DNA of 48,135 bases from Azospirillum melinis (GCF_013340935.1 NZ_WHOS01000054.1:1-48135), one strand, 5' to 3'; counted from the first letter of the stretch, positions 34,338-43,732 are shown. A program made the numbers and translations. Notes: generated by a model not told the origin, from the sequence alone.

Positions 34338-37300
34338 ATGCCGATCACCCGCATCAGCGTCGATAACCCGGTCTTCGCCACCATGATGATGGTGGCGCTG
34401 ATGGTGCTCGGCCTCTTCTCCTACAACCGGCTGGGCGTCGACCTGTTCCCCGACGTCGATTTCCCGGTGGTGGTGGTCAGCACCGCCTATCCCGGCGCCA
34501 GCCCGGAGACGGTGGAGACCGACATCACACGGCCCGTCGAGGATGCGATCAACACCATCGCCGGCATCAAGACGCTGACCTCGCGCTCCTACGAGGGGCA
34601 GTCGGTGGTGATCGCCGAGTTCGACCTGAAGACCTCGTCGGTCCAGGCGTTGCAGGACGTGCGCGAGAAGGTCTCCGCCATCCGCGCCAGCTTCCGCGAC
34701 GAGGTGAAGGACCCGCAGATCACCCGCTTCAACCCGGACGACCAGCCGATCCTGTCCATTGCCGTCACCTCCGACCTGCGGTCCTTGCGCGACCTCACCA
34801 CGCTGACCGACCAGATCATCCTGAAGCGCTTGCAGAATGTCCGCGGCGTCGGCAAGGCCACCATCGCCGGCGGGGTGAAGCGGCAGATCCTGGTGCGGCT
34901 GAAGCCGGAAAAGCTGGAAGCGCTCAACGTCGGCGTCGACGAAGTGATCGCCACCGTCACCGGCGAGAACCAGGACGTGCCCGCCGGCACCGTCTCCGGC
35001 CAGGGGCGGGAGCGCGTGGTGCAGGTGGAGGGGCGCGTGCGCAACCCGCGCGACCTCCTGGACCTGATCGTCGCCCGGCGCGGCGGCAGCCCGGTGCGCC
35101 TCGCCCAGGTCGCCGAGGTGATCGACGGGCAGGAGGAGCAGGATTCCGCCGCGCTGCTGAACGGCAACCCGGCGCTGGCGGTCGATGTGGTGAAGGTGCA
35201 GGGCGCCAACACGGTGGAGGTCGCCCGCGGCCTGCATGCGGCAATCCAGGATCTGCGGACCAACGGCTCCCTGCCGGCGGACGTGACGCTGGCGGTGGTG
35301 CGCGACAGCTCCCGCGGCATCACCAACTCGCTCAGCAACGTGCAGGAGACGCTGGTCGAGGGCGGCATCCTGACCATCCTGATCGTCATGGTGTTCCTCG
35401 GGTCCTGGCGCAGCACGGTCATCACCGCGCTGACCCTGCCGGTCGCCGTGCTCGGCACCTTCGGCATGCTGGCCGCCATGGGCTTCACGCTGAACATGAT
35501 GACGCTGATGGCGCTGTCGCTCGCCATCGGCATCCTGATCGACGACGCCATCGTGGTGCGTGAGAACATCATGCGCCACCTCGCCCGCGGCCAGGGCCAC
35601 CGTCAGGCCGCCCTCGACGGCACGGCGGAGATCGGGCTGGCGGTGCTGGCGACCACGCTGACCATCGTCGCGGTGTTCCTGCCGGTCGCCTTCATGGGCG
35701 GCATCATCGGCCGCTTCTTCCTGCAATTCGGCATCACCGTCTCGGCGGCGGTGCTGATCTCGCTGTTCGTGTCCTTCACGCTCGACCCCATGCTGTCGAG
35801 CATCTGGTACGACCCGGCCGCCCACGGCCGCCACGGCAGCTCGATCTTCGGCCGCTTCGCGGCCTGGTTCGGGCGCGGCTTCGATGCGCTCTCGCACGGC
35901 TATGGCCGGCTGCTGCGCTGGGGCCTGCGCCGGCGCTGGGTGGTGGTGGTCGTGGCGCTGGCGATCTTCTTCGGCAGCTTCCTGCTGGTGCCGCGCATCG
36001 GCGTGGAGTTCGTCCCCGCTGCCGACCTGGGCGAGCAGATCGTCGAGGTGGAATCCCCGGTCGGCTCGTCGCTCGCCACCACCACCGCCAAGACCAGACA
36101 GGTGGAGGCGGCGATCCGCGAGTTCCCGGAGATCGCCTACACCTACAGCACCGTCAACACCGGCGTTTCCATCGGCCACAACCGCGGCAGCATCTATCTG
36201 CGCTACACCCCCATCGACCAGCGCAGGCGCTCGCCCAACGACCTCGCGCCACTGCTGCGGCAACGGCTGTCGGCGATTCCCGGCGTCACCATCGGCATCG
36301 CCATCCCCGGCGTCGGCGGCGTGCAGAAGCAGATCCAGGTCTCGGTCCAGGGCCGCGACATCGCCGAGCTGGACCGGCTGTCGCAGACCGTCATCGGCGC
36401 CATGCGCGCCATCCCCGGCTTCGTCGATGTCGACAGCACGCTGAAGGCGGCCAAGCCGACCCTGGCGGTCCGGCTGGAGCGCGACCTCGCGAGCGACCTC
36501 GGCATCGGCACCGCCAAGGTGGCCGACACACTGCGCCCGCTGTTCGCCGGTGACACGGTGTCGAGCTGGAAGGCGCCGGACGGCGAGAGCTACGACGTGC
36601 TGGTCCGCCTGCCGGAGGGCGACCGCGTCGGCCGCGCCGATCTCGACCGCATCCATTTCTCCGGCGGGGTCGATGCCAACGGCACGCCGCGGATGATCCC
36701 GCTGTCCCAGGTGGCGGAGGTGGTGACGACGCTCGGCGCCTCGCAGATCAACCGCCGAGACCTGCAACGCGAGGTGAATGTCCAGGCCAACGTCCAGGGC
36801 CGCGCCGCCGGCGATGCCGGCCGCGAGTTGCAGGCGGCGCTGGCGAAGATCGAGCTGCCGCCCGGCTACCGCATCGTCTTCGGCGGCTCGACCAAGGACA
36901 TCGCGGAGACCAGCGGCTATGCCATGCAGGCTTTGGCGCTTGCCGTCATCCTGATCTACCTGATCCTGGCCTCGCAGTTCGGCAGCTTCCTGCAACCGCT
37001 CGCCATCATGGCCTCGCTGCCGCTGTCGCTGGTCGGCGTGTTCCTGGGGCTGCTCACGGCCGGGTCGACGCTGAACATCTTCAGCGCCATCGGCTTCATC
37101 ATGCTGATGGGTCTGGTGACCAAGAACGCCATCCTGCTGGTCGATTTCGCCAACCAGGCGCGCAAGCGCGGCGCCGGCCTGCACGATGCGCTGGTCGAGG
37201 CGGGCATCATCCGCCTGCGTCCCATCGTGATGACCACCGCCGCCATGATCTTCGGCATGCTGCCGCTGGCGCTCGGCATCGGCGAGGGGGCGCAGCAGCG

Positions 37301-37478
37301 GGCGCCGATGGCCCATGCGGTGATCGGCGGGCTCCTGTCCTCCACCATCCTGACGCTGCTGGTGGTGCCGGTGGCGCTGACCTATCTCGATGGGCTGTCG
37401 CGCCGGATGAAGCGCTGGTTCGCCCACAGCGATCCCGACGCCCAGCGACACCCGACGGGGCGGCATCCGGCGGAGTGA
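34338..37478 (+). CDS. RND-family efflux transporter permease
   Basis: This 1046-residue AcrB/MdtBC-type pump drives export with the proton motive force. It has the family start ITRISVDNPVFATMMMVALM and the TM4 proton-relay Asp pair in GILIDDAIVVREN. The TM10 Lys is in MGLVTKNAILLVDFANQ. It has the two large periplasmic porter loops and twelve helices. It forms a two-gene operon with the upstream adaptor. No TolC-type outer-membrane gene or TetR/AraC regulator is adjacent. Drug, metal or lipid substrates are all possible; the lack of CusA-type Met clusters argues against copper/silver export. Confidence 0.96.
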   Translation: MPITRISVDNPVFATMMMVALMVLGLFSYNRLGVDLFPDVDFPVVVVSTAYPGASPETVETDITRPVEDAINTIAGIKTLTSRSYEGQSVVIAEFDLKTSSVQALQDVREKVSAIRASFRDEVKDPQITRFNPDDQPILSIAVTSDLRSLRDLTTLTDQIILKRLQNVRGVGKATIAGGVKRQILVRLKPEKLEALNVGVDEVIATVTGENQDVPAGTVSGQGRERVVQVEGRVRNPRDLLDLIVARRGGSPVRLAQVAEVIDGQEEQDSAALLNGNPALAVDVVKVQGANTVEVARGLHAAIQDLRTNGSLPADVTLAVVRDSSRGITNSLSNVQETLVEGGILTILIVMVFLGSWRSTVITALTLPVAVLGTFGMLAAMGFTLNMMTLMALSLAIGILIDDAIVVRENIMRHLARGQGHRQAALDGTAEIGLAVLATTLTIVAVFLPVAFMGGIIGRFFLQFGITVSAAVLISLFVSFTLDPMLSSIWYDPAAHGRHGSSIFGRFAAWFGRGFDALSHGYGRLLRWGLRRRWVVVVVALAIFFGSFLLVPRIGVEFVPAADLGEQIVEVESPVGSSLATTTAKTRQVEAAIREFPEIAYTYSTVNTGVSIGHNRGSIYLRYTPIDQRRRSPNDLAPLLRQRLSAIPGVTIGIAIPGVGGVQKQIQVSVQGRDIAELDRLSQTVIGAMRAIPGFVDVDSTLKAAKPTLAVRLERDLASDLGIGTAKVADTLRPLFAGDTVSSWKAPDGESYDVLVRLPEGDRVGRADLDRIHFSGGVDANGTPRMIPLSQVAEVVTTLGASQINRRDLQREVNVQANVQGRAAGDAGRELQAALAKIELPPGYRIVFGGSTKDIAETSGYAMQALALAVILIYLILASQFGSFLQPLAIMASLPLSLVGVFLGLLTAGSTLNIFSAIGFIMLMGLVTKNAILLVDFANQARKRGAGLHDALVEAGIIRLRPIVMTTAAMIFGMLPLALGIGEGAQQRAPMAHAVIGGLLSSTILTLLVVPVALTYLDGLSRRMKRWFAHSDPDAQRHPTGRHPAE

Positions 37479-37513
37479 GCGTTAAGGGACAGATTTCACC
37501 AAGACCTCGATCA

Positions 37514-37599
37514 GCCGTCATCCCCGCGGAGGCGGGGATCCAGGTTTTCGAGCCAGATGCCTGATACGGCTGGATTCCCGCCTTCGCGGGAATGACGGC
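37514..37599. repeat. REP/BIME-like palindromic element
   Basis: Two arms, GCCGTCATCCCCGCGGAGG at the left and GGATTCCCGCCTTCGCGGGA with ATGACGGC at the right, form an 86-base inverted pair. Each arm is itself a short hairpin (CCCCGCggagGCGGGG). The CGTCATTCCCGCGAAGGCGGG theme is a widespread proteobacterial repeat. It lies between the converging RND and patatin genes. Confidence 0.85.
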
Positions 37600-37639
37600 C
37601 GAGAAATGGACGCGATCAAATCTCCGCATGCGGTGGGGT

Positions 37640-38722
37640 TCAGGCCAGGGCCGGGGTCCGCACCGAGCTGCCGACGCCGACGGCCCGCATGTTCTCCTCG
37701 ACCCAGCGCCCCGCCGCCTCGCGCCCGGCGTCGCGCAGCCAGTTGAGGAAGCTCCAGTCGGTCATCAGCTTCGAATAGAGCCCCAGATCCTGCAAATGCT
37801 CGTCGGCGCCGATCAGGTGCAGGCGCGGGGCGTCGCTGCGGGCGGACAGACAGCGCATCTCCTGCAACAGCGCGGCGTTGAAGGTGATCTGGTTGAGGCG
37901 GGCGGCGATGCCGGCCGGGTCCTCCGGCGTGGTGGCGCAGGTGAAGGGGTTGATCGCCACCACCAGCAGGTCGGCGCCGGGACAGGCCGCAGCCAGCGGC
38001 GACAGTGGCGGGTTGGCGAGATAGCCGCCATCCCAGTAATCCTGGCCGTCGATCCGCACCGCGCGGAACAGGCTCGGCAGGCAGGCCGAGGCCAGCAGGT
38101 GATCGACCTCCAGCTCCGTCTCGTCGAACAGCCGCAGGGCTCCGGTCCGCACAGTGGTGGCGCTGACGAACATCCGCAGCCCGCTCCGCCGGATCAGCTC
38201 CGGTTCGACCATCTCGGCCAGCAGGCCGCGCAGCGGGTGGAAATCCGCCGATTGGGTCCGATAGGGGCTGACCCAGCGCCGCGCCCAATCGACCATATGG
38301 GTTCCCGGCGCATGGTCGACGTTCCAGCGGCCGAGCAGCCGGTCGGTCACGCTCGGCCGGATCGGCCCCAGCCGCCCGGCGGCGCTGACCCGCTCCCAGA
38401 AATTCGCCAGCTCCGCCCGCGCGCCTGAGCATCCGCCCCTTGCCCAGCCCTGGGCCAGCATGGCAGCGTTCATCGCCCCGGCGCTGGCGCCGCTGACGCC
38501 GACCAGCCGGATGTCCTCCTCCAGCAGCCGGTCGAGCACGCCCCAGGTGAAGGCGCCATGCGCACCGCCACCCTGCAAGGCCAGCGCCAGCGTCGGCCTG
38601 GGCGGCGGCAGGGCCAGCATCGGTTCCGGCCCCGACAGTTCCAACGGTTCCGCAGGGCACGGGCGCGGCGCAGGCGTCGCCTTGCCGCGCATGCGGTTCC
38701 ACAGCGTTCGGATCATGGTCAT
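37640..38722 (-). CDS. Patatin-like phospholipase
   Basis: This 360-residue acyl hydrolase has the oxyanion loop LQGGGAHGAFTWG (residues 49-61), nucleophile elbow GVSGASAGAMNAA (Ser80) and the Asp of DYWDGGYLANP. The set of dyad motifs is complete. It is only distantly similar to the first patatin in the window and belongs to the larger bacterial patatin group with a DUF3734-like C-terminal region (QEMRCLSARSD). The ATG at 38722 has GGAG 11 bases before it; a GTG at 38731 is an alternative but sits too close to that site. Substrate is unknown. Confidence 0.92.
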   Translation of the reverse strand: MTMIRTLWNRMRGKATPAPRPCPAEPLELSGPEPMLALPPPRPTLALALQGGGAHGAFTWGVLDRLLEEDIRLVGVSGASAGAMNAAMLAQGWARGGCSGARAELANFWERVSAAGRLGPIRPSVTDRLLGRWNVDHAPGTHMVDWARRWVSPYRTQSADFHPLRGLLAEMVEPELIRRSGLRMFVSATTVRTGALRLFDETELEVDHLLASACLPSLFRAVRIDGQDYWDGGYLANPPLSPLAAACPGADLLVVAINPFTCATTPEDPAGIAARLNQITFNAALLQEMRCLSARSDAPRLHLIGADEHLQDLGLYSKLMTDWSFLNWLRDAGREAAGRWVEENMRAVGVGSSVRTPALA

Positions 38723-38880
38723 GGCCGGCACGTCTCCAAATGCTTATGCTGCACCGCAACATGAGCAGGAACTTCGGCATCGGCAAGGGGGTATGCCCAT
38801 GGAGGCAGGCAGGGAACGGCATTGGAAACCCGCCTCCACATGCACTAAGTAGGCGCACACTCCAGCCGCCGAGCCGCCCC

Positions 38881-39702
38881 TTGCCCATCCCTCCCTATCA
38901 GGTCATCCCGATCACCGACCCCGAAGATCCACGCATCGAGCCTTACCGCGACGTGCGGGAGCGCGATCTCGTCGGCCGTGACGGGCTGTTCATTGCCGAG
39001 GGGGCGGTGGTGGTGCGCAGCCTCGTGCAGTCCAGCCGATACCGCGCCCGCTCGCTGCTGATCGCCGGGAAGCGGCTGGAGGCGCTGGAGCCGATGCTGG
39101 CTGCCCTTCCGCCGGACACCCCGGTCTACACCGCCACCCAGCCCGTGCTGGACCGCATCGCCGGCTTCCCCCTGCATCGCGGCATCCTGGCGGTGGGGGA
39201 GAAGACCAATGTCCCGAGCGTGGCCGATCTGCTGGGTGCCTGCGGCCCGATCGCCCGTGTCGTGATGCTGTTCGGCATCGGCAACCACGACAACATGGGC
39301 GGCATCTTCCGCAACGCCGCCGCCTTCGGCGCCGATGCGGTGATCCTCGATTCCGGCTGCTGCGACCCGCTCTACCGCAAGGCGATCCGCGTTTCGGTGG
39401 GGGCGACCCTGCTGGTGCCGACGGCGAGGCTCGGCATCGACGAGGACCCGCTCGCCCTGCTCGACCGGTTCGGCTTCGAGGCGGTGGCGCTCAGCCCCGC
39501 CGGTGCCGAGACGCTGGCCGCCCTCACCCCGCCGCGCCGCGCCGCCCTGCTGTTCGGTTCGGAAGGGCCGGGCCTGCCGCCCGCCCTGCTGGCCCGCGCC
39601 CGCAGCGTCCGCATCCCGATGGCCGGCGACTTCGATTCCCTCAACGTGGCGACCACCAGCGGCATCGTGCTGCACCACATCGCGTCCGGACAGGTCCAAT
39701 GA
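38881..39702 (+). CDS. SpoU/TrmH-family RNA 2'-O-methyltransferase
   Basis: This protein of about 273 residues has the SPOUT fold. An N-terminal RNA-substrate-binding region is followed by motif 1 GIGNHDNMGGIFRNAAAFGA, motif 2 LLFGSEGPGLPPALLA and motif 3 IPMAGDFDSLNVATTSGIVL, which form the SAM-binding knot. The target could be a tRNA or rRNA ribose. The start is uncertain: homology begins near ITDPEDPRIEPYRDVRERDL, the TTG at 38881 is closest to it, and longer in-frame starts reach 38740. The stop overlaps the helicase ATG (ATGA), so the two are coupled. Confidence 0.9.
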   Translation: MPIPPYQVIPITDPEDPRIEPYRDVRERDLVGRDGLFIAEGAVVVRSLVQSSRYRARSLLIAGKRLEALEPMLAALPPDTPVYTATQPVLDRIAGFPLHRGILAVGEKTNVPSVADLLGACGPIARVVMLFGIGNHDNMGGIFRNAAAFGADAVILDSGCCDPLYRKAIRVSVGATLLVPTARLGIDEDPLALLDRFGFEAVALSPAGAETLAALTPPRRAALLFGSEGPGLPPALLARARSVRIPMAGDFDSLNVATTSGIVLHHIASGQVQ

Positions 39703-41900
39703 CCGAAGAAATCAGCACGCCGCCAGCCGATCCGCATCTGGTCCATGACCTCGCCGTCGCCCATCCGGAGGTGACGACGCTGGGAGCCGCCGGCCTGCTG
39801 CGGATGACCGACGCCGAGACGCGCGGGCTGGTGCCGCTCGGCCTGCCGCTGCCGAAGGGCAAGCGCGACCTGCTGGTCCCGGCGGAGCGACGCGAGGCCA
39901 TCCTGCTGGAGATCACCGGCCGCATCGACCGCGCCCACCGCCGCGACGCGCTGCTGGCCCAGGGCCGCCGGGCGCTGTCCGGCAGCCACACGGCGCTGCT
40001 GTCCTGCGAGGACCGCACCCGCGTCCGCGCCGTGCGCAGCGACGAGTTGCCCTGGCCCGGCCTGTCCCCGGCGATCCGCCTGCACGTCTCCCGGACCTTC
40101 GACGCGCTGGAGCTGTCGGACCTCTCCGATGCCGAGCTGTCGGCCCGTCTGGACCACGACCCGGCCCTGCGCGCAGCACTGGATGACGCCCTGTCCCGCA
40201 TCGCCGCCCGGCTGCGCGATCTGGCGGACCGGGCTGGCGACGACCCGGATTGGGGCTTCGCCAGCCTCGCCGACCGGCTGGGCAAGGCCGCCCGCAACCG
40301 CAGCGATGCCGACGAGCTGCTCGACCGCTGGGACCGTGAGTATGACCAGTGGCGCCGCGACCGGGCGGAAGCGCGCGGCCGGCTCTATGTCGACCGCCAT
40401 TTCGACTTCTCCCGCTTCGAACGGCTGTTCCCGGTGGCGCGCGGCATGAACCGCCGTCTGGTGCTCGTGATCGGGCCGACCAACTCGGGCAAGACCCACC
40501 GCGCCATTTCAGCACTCCGCGAGGCCCGCGACGGCGTCTATCTGGCGCCCTTGCGCCTGCTGGCGCTGGAGGTGATGGAGCGGCTGAACGCCGAGGGCAC
40601 CCCCACCACCCTCATCACCGGCGAGGAGGAGATCCGCACCCCCGGTGCCCGCCACACCGCCTCGACCATCGAGGTGATGGACCCGGACCGGCCGGTCGAG
40701 GTCGCGGTGATCGACGAAATCCAGATGCTGGCTGACCCGGCGCGCGGTTGGGCCTGGACCGCCGCCCTGATGGGCGTGCCGGCGGAGACCGTCTATATCC
40801 TCGGCGCGCCGGAGGTCCGTCCGCTGGTGGAGCGCGCCGCCGCCCATCTCGGCGAGCCGCTGGAGGTGGTGGAGCTTGAGCGCAAGACCCCGCTGTCGAT
40901 GCTCGACCGCCGGCTGGACTGGGCGGAGGTGGAGCGCGGCGACGCGCTGATCGCCTTCTCCCGCCGCGAGGTGCACAGCGTCCGCGACACGCTGCTGGCG
41001 CAGGGGCTGTCGGTCGCCGCCATCTATGGCGCGCTGGCTCCGGCGGTGCGGCGGCGCGAGGCGGCGCGTTTCCTGTCCGGCGAGGCCGATGTGGTGGTGG
41101 CGACCGACGCCATCGGCATGGGGCTGAACCTGCCCTGCCGCCGCGTGCTGTTCACCGCGCTGGAGAAGTTCGACGGCAGCAGCGTCCGTCCGTTGACCGC
41201 GACGGAGGTAAAGCAGATCGCCGGCCGCGCCGGCCGCTTCGGCCAGTTCGAAGAAGGGCATTTCGGCGTCATCGCCCGCGGCACCCCCGCCGCGCTGAAG
41301 CGCCTGCTGGAGGCGCCCGACCGCCGCCTCCGCGCCGACGCCCCCCTGCCCGTCCGCCCCAACCGTGCCATGCTGGCCCGCCTCGCCAGCCACATCGACA
41401 GCGACGAGACCCGGCTGCTGGTGGAGTGCTTCGGCAGCGCCGCCACCGCCGGCTCCCCCTTCCGGCTGGCCGACCTGTCGGCGCTGCGCCGGGCCACGCC
41501 GATGCTGGACGCCCGCCGGCTGGCGCTCGCCGCCAAACTCGACCTGCTGCTCGCCCCCGCCGACCTGGAGGATGCGGAGGATGCCAAGGTCTTTGCCGCC
41601 ATCCTCGACGCGGTGGAAGCCGGAGAGACGCTGCCGCTCGCCCGGCTGATCCCGGCGCGGCTCGACGGGCTGGCCGCCGATGTGCTGGAGGCGGCATCGC
41701 GCGCCTGCGACCTCTATTTCTGGGCGTCGCGCAAGTTCCCGGATAACCTGCCCGACCGCGACCGGGTGCGCAGTGCGCGCGACGCCATCGGCCAGCGTCT
41801 GTCCGAAGCGCTGGCCTCCCGCGCCCGCCGCCGCGAGCCGCCGCCGGCAGCCGGTTTCCGCGGCGCCCCGCGCAAGCGCTTCGGTCCACGCCGCCGCTGA
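39699..41900 (+). CDS. SUV3-like DExH RNA helicase
   Basis: This 733-residue superfamily 2 helicase resembles mitochondrial SUV3. After an N-terminal region of about 245 residues it has Walker A GPTNSGKTHRAISALR, motif II DEIQML, a motif Ia-like LAPLRLLALEVMERL, and motif VI as QIAGRAGRFGQ. Motif V is ATDAIGMGLNLP. The C-terminus is Arg-rich (SRARRREPP, APRKRFGPRRR), suited to RNA binding. Mitochondrial SUV3 unwinds RNA for degradation. In alphaproteobacteria the partner nuclease is unclear. Translational coupling to an RNA methyltransferase points to an RNA-metabolism role. Confidence 0.93.
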   Translation: MTEEISTPPADPHLVHDLAVAHPEVTTLGAAGLLRMTDAETRGLVPLGLPLPKGKRDLLVPAERREAILLEITGRIDRAHRRDALLAQGRRALSGSHTALLSCEDRTRVRAVRSDELPWPGLSPAIRLHVSRTFDALELSDLSDAELSARLDHDPALRAALDDALSRIAARLRDLADRAGDDPDWGFASLADRLGKAARNRSDADELLDRWDREYDQWRRDRAEARGRLYVDRHFDFSRFERLFPVARGMNRRLVLVIGPTNSGKTHRAISALREARDGVYLAPLRLLALEVMERLNAEGTPTTLITGEEEIRTPGARHTASTIEVMDPDRPVEVAVIDEIQMLADPARGWAWTAALMGVPAETVYILGAPEVRPLVERAAAHLGEPLEVVELERKTPLSMLDRRLDWAEVERGDALIAFSRREVHSVRDTLLAQGLSVAAIYGALAPAVRRREAARFLSGEADVVVATDAIGMGLNLPCRRVLFTALEKFDGSSVRPLTATEVKQIAGRAGRFGQFEEGHFGVIARGTPAALKRLLEAPDRRLRADAPLPVRPNRAMLARLASHIDSDETRLLVECFGSAATAGSPFRLADLSALRRATPMLDARRLALAAKLDLLLAPADLEDAEDAKVFAAILDAVEAGETLPLARLIPARLDGLAADVLEAASRACDLYFWASRKFPDNLPDRDRVRSARDAIGQRLSEALASRARRREPPPAAGFRGAPRKRFGPRRR

Positions 41901-42011
41901 CAAAGGGGGGATTGGTTCCCGGCGAAATTCGCCCGCATGGCACTGCTGCACCGCGAACGAAGTGACCGCCCTGCTGTTCTGAACTGGACCCGACTTGGCT
42001 CGGTCGCCATA

Positions 42012-42032
42012 TCGATAGCGAACGCCTATCGA
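42012..42032. promoter_or_regulatory. Palindromic operator upstream of mntH
   Basis: TCGATAG-N7-CTATCGA, a perfect 7-7-7 inverted repeat 96 bases before the mntH start, with another CTATCGA at 42058-42064. The core ATAGCGAACGCCTAT resembles the MntR box of enterics (ATAGC-N4-GCTAT-like, from memory). A Mn-responsive DtxR-family regulator is a reasonable inference; Mur/Fur control is the alternative. Confidence 0.6.
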
Positions 42033-42128
42033 CGCGTTAGAAAACGTCGATTGGACGCTATCGAAAGGCCCTGCCATTGTTGCATCGGCGGCCAAGCCAT
42101 GCGGCCGTCCCGTTCAGGAGCAACCGGC

Positions 42129-43424
42129 GTGAAGACCGTATCCCCCACCATCGCCGACACCGTCCCCACCCCTGTCCGCACCCCTGCGGTGGGGCGCCGG
42201 TTCTGGACCATGCTCGGCCCCGGCTTCGTGGTGGCGGTCGGCTACATGGATCCAGGCAACTGGGCGACGGACATCGCGGCGGGCTCCAGCTTCGGTTTTG
42301 CCCTGCTGTCGGCGGTGCTGATCGCCAGTCTGGCCGGCATCTTCCTGCAAGGTCTGATCGTCCGGCTGACGCTGGCGACCGGCACCGATCTGGCCCGGCT
42401 GATCCGCCAGCGCTTCCCGCGGCCGGTGGCGATGCTGGTGTGGGCGGTGTCGGAACTGGCGATGATCGCCACCGATCTGGCCGAGCTGCTGGGCAGCGCA
42501 ATCGCGCTGAAGCTGCTGTTCGGCATCCCGATCATGGCCGGGGTGGTGATCTCCGCCGTGCTGACCTTCGGCATCCTGGCCCTGCCCGGCGCCCGCGGCC
42601 GTGCGCCCGAACTGGTGGTCGGCGCGCTGATGAGCGTGGTCGTCGTCTGCTTTGCCTGGGAGCTGGCAATCGCCCGTCCCGACCCCGCCGCCCTGCTGGC
42701 CGGTCTGGTGCCGAGCGTCGAACTGGCCCGCGATCCGGAGATGCTGTACCTGTCGCTGGGCATCGTCGGCGCCACCGTCATGCCGCACAACCTGTTCCTG
42801 CACTCCGGTCTGGTGCAGGCGAGGCTGGCCGAAGTCAAGACGGCGGAGGAGCGGCGGCAGGCCGCCCGCTGGCTGACCGTCGACCTGTCGACCGCGCTGG
42901 CGCTGGCCGGTCTGGTCAACGGCGCCATCCTGGCGGTCGCCGCCGTGGCGTTCCAGGGAGCGGCGGCCGGCGCCTCCCCCGGCATCGAGGACGCCCACGC
43001 CCTGCTGGGCAGCAGCATCGGCGGCGTCGCCGCCCTGGTCTTCGCCATCGCCCTGCTGGCCGCCGGCCAAAGCTCCACCACCACCGGCACCATGGCCGGG
43101 CAGATGGTGACGGAGGGTTTCCTGAACCTGCGGCTGCGCCCGGTCACCCGCGCGCTGATCACCCGCGGCGCCTCGCTGATCCCGGCACTGGCGGTGCTGG
43201 GCAGCGCCGGCGATCGCGCGGTGGACGGGCTGCTGGTGCTGAGCCAGGTGGTGCTGGCCCTGACCCTGCCCTTCATCCTGATCCCGATGCTGCTGCTGCT
43301 GCGCAACGACAAGCTGATGGGCGGGCTGGCGATGGCGCCGCTGACACTGCGGCTGGCGAGCCTGACCGTGCTGGTGCTGACCGGCCTGTCCGGCTGGCTG
43401 GCCGGCACCACGGCGATGGTGTGA
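42129..43424 (+). CDS. mntH: Nramp-family manganese/divalent metal transporter
   Basis: This 431-residue proton-coupled divalent cation importer has the TM1 metal-binding motif DPGNWATD and the TM6 motif VMPHNLFLHSG, both complete. About eleven helices are present, with the QSSTTTGTMAGQMV transport signature. I start it at GTG 42129, because CAGGAG lies 8 bases upstream; an ATG at 42099 would have no such site. The operator palindrome upstream supports Mn2+ as substrate. slyX follows, separated by nested inverted repeats. Confidence 0.95.
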   Translation: MKTVSPTIADTVPTPVRTPAVGRRFWTMLGPGFVVAVGYMDPGNWATDIAAGSSFGFALLSAVLIASLAGIFLQGLIVRLTLATGTDLARLIRQRFPRPVAMLVWAVSELAMIATDLAELLGSAIALKLLFGIPIMAGVVISAVLTFGILALPGARGRAPELVVGALMSVVVVCFAWELAIARPDPAALLAGLVPSVELARDPEMLYLSLGIVGATVMPHNLFLHSGLVQARLAEVKTAEERRQAARWLTVDLSTALALAGLVNGAILAVAAVAFQGAAAGASPGIEDAHALLGSSIGGVAALVFAIALLAAGQSSTTTGTMAGQMVTEGFLNLRLRPVTRALITRGASLIPALAVLGSAGDRAVDGLLVLSQVVLALTLPFILIPMLLLLRNDKLMGGLAMAPLTLRLASLTVLVLTGLSGWLAGTTAMV

Positions 43425-43430
43425 GCGGAA

Positions 43431-43499
43431 AGGCACCTCGACCCGGAGCGGGGAATGGTCCATCTTGCGGCCCGTTCCCCGTTTCTGCAGCCGGTGCCT
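43431..43499 (+). repeat. Nested inverted repeats between mntH and slyX
   Basis: The outer arms AGGCACC (43431-43437) and GGTGCCT (43493-43499) enclose CGGGGAA (43449-43455) and TTCCCCG (43475-43481), the latter followed by TTTCT. The inner hairpin may terminate mntH; the outer one ends one base before the slyX ATG and could limit ribosome access. Confidence 0.55.
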
Positions 43500-43500
43500 T

Positions 43501-43713
43501 ATGGATCCCGCCCTCGAACAACGCCTCGCCGATCTCGAAAGCCGCCTTGCCCATCACGAGCGCATGGCGGAGGAGATGTCGGAAGTCATCTTCGCCCAGG
43601 GCCAGACCATCGACCGCCTGACCGCCCAGATGAAGCGCATGCGCGACCGGGTGGAGGCGGCGGAATACGCCATCGCCTCCCCGCAGGACGACCGGCCGCC
43701 GCCGCATTATTGA
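43501..43713 (+). CDS. slyX: SlyX-family protein
   Basis: This 70-residue coiled-coil protein matches SlyX: LEQRLADLESRLAHHERMAE, the VIFAQGQTIDRLTAQMKRM core, and the hallmark C-terminus PQDDRPPPHY. Heptad hydrophobics run through most of its length. Its biochemical function is unknown. The ATG has no recognisable ribosome binding site and directly follows the outer stem of an inverted repeat, so translation may be low or regulated. Confidence 0.93.
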   Translation: MDPALEQRLADLESRLAHHERMAEEMSEVIFAQGQTIDRLTAQMKRMRDRVEAAEYAIASPQDDRPPPHY

Positions 43714-43732
43714 CGGGTTGGAGGGCTCTCCC

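Noticed and set aside
34260..37466. Long minus-strand open frame opposite the RND pump
   Set aside because: It is an antisense frame kept open by GC-rich codons, full of His/Gln/Arg/Asp low-complexity sequence; the plus strand encodes a complete RND permease.
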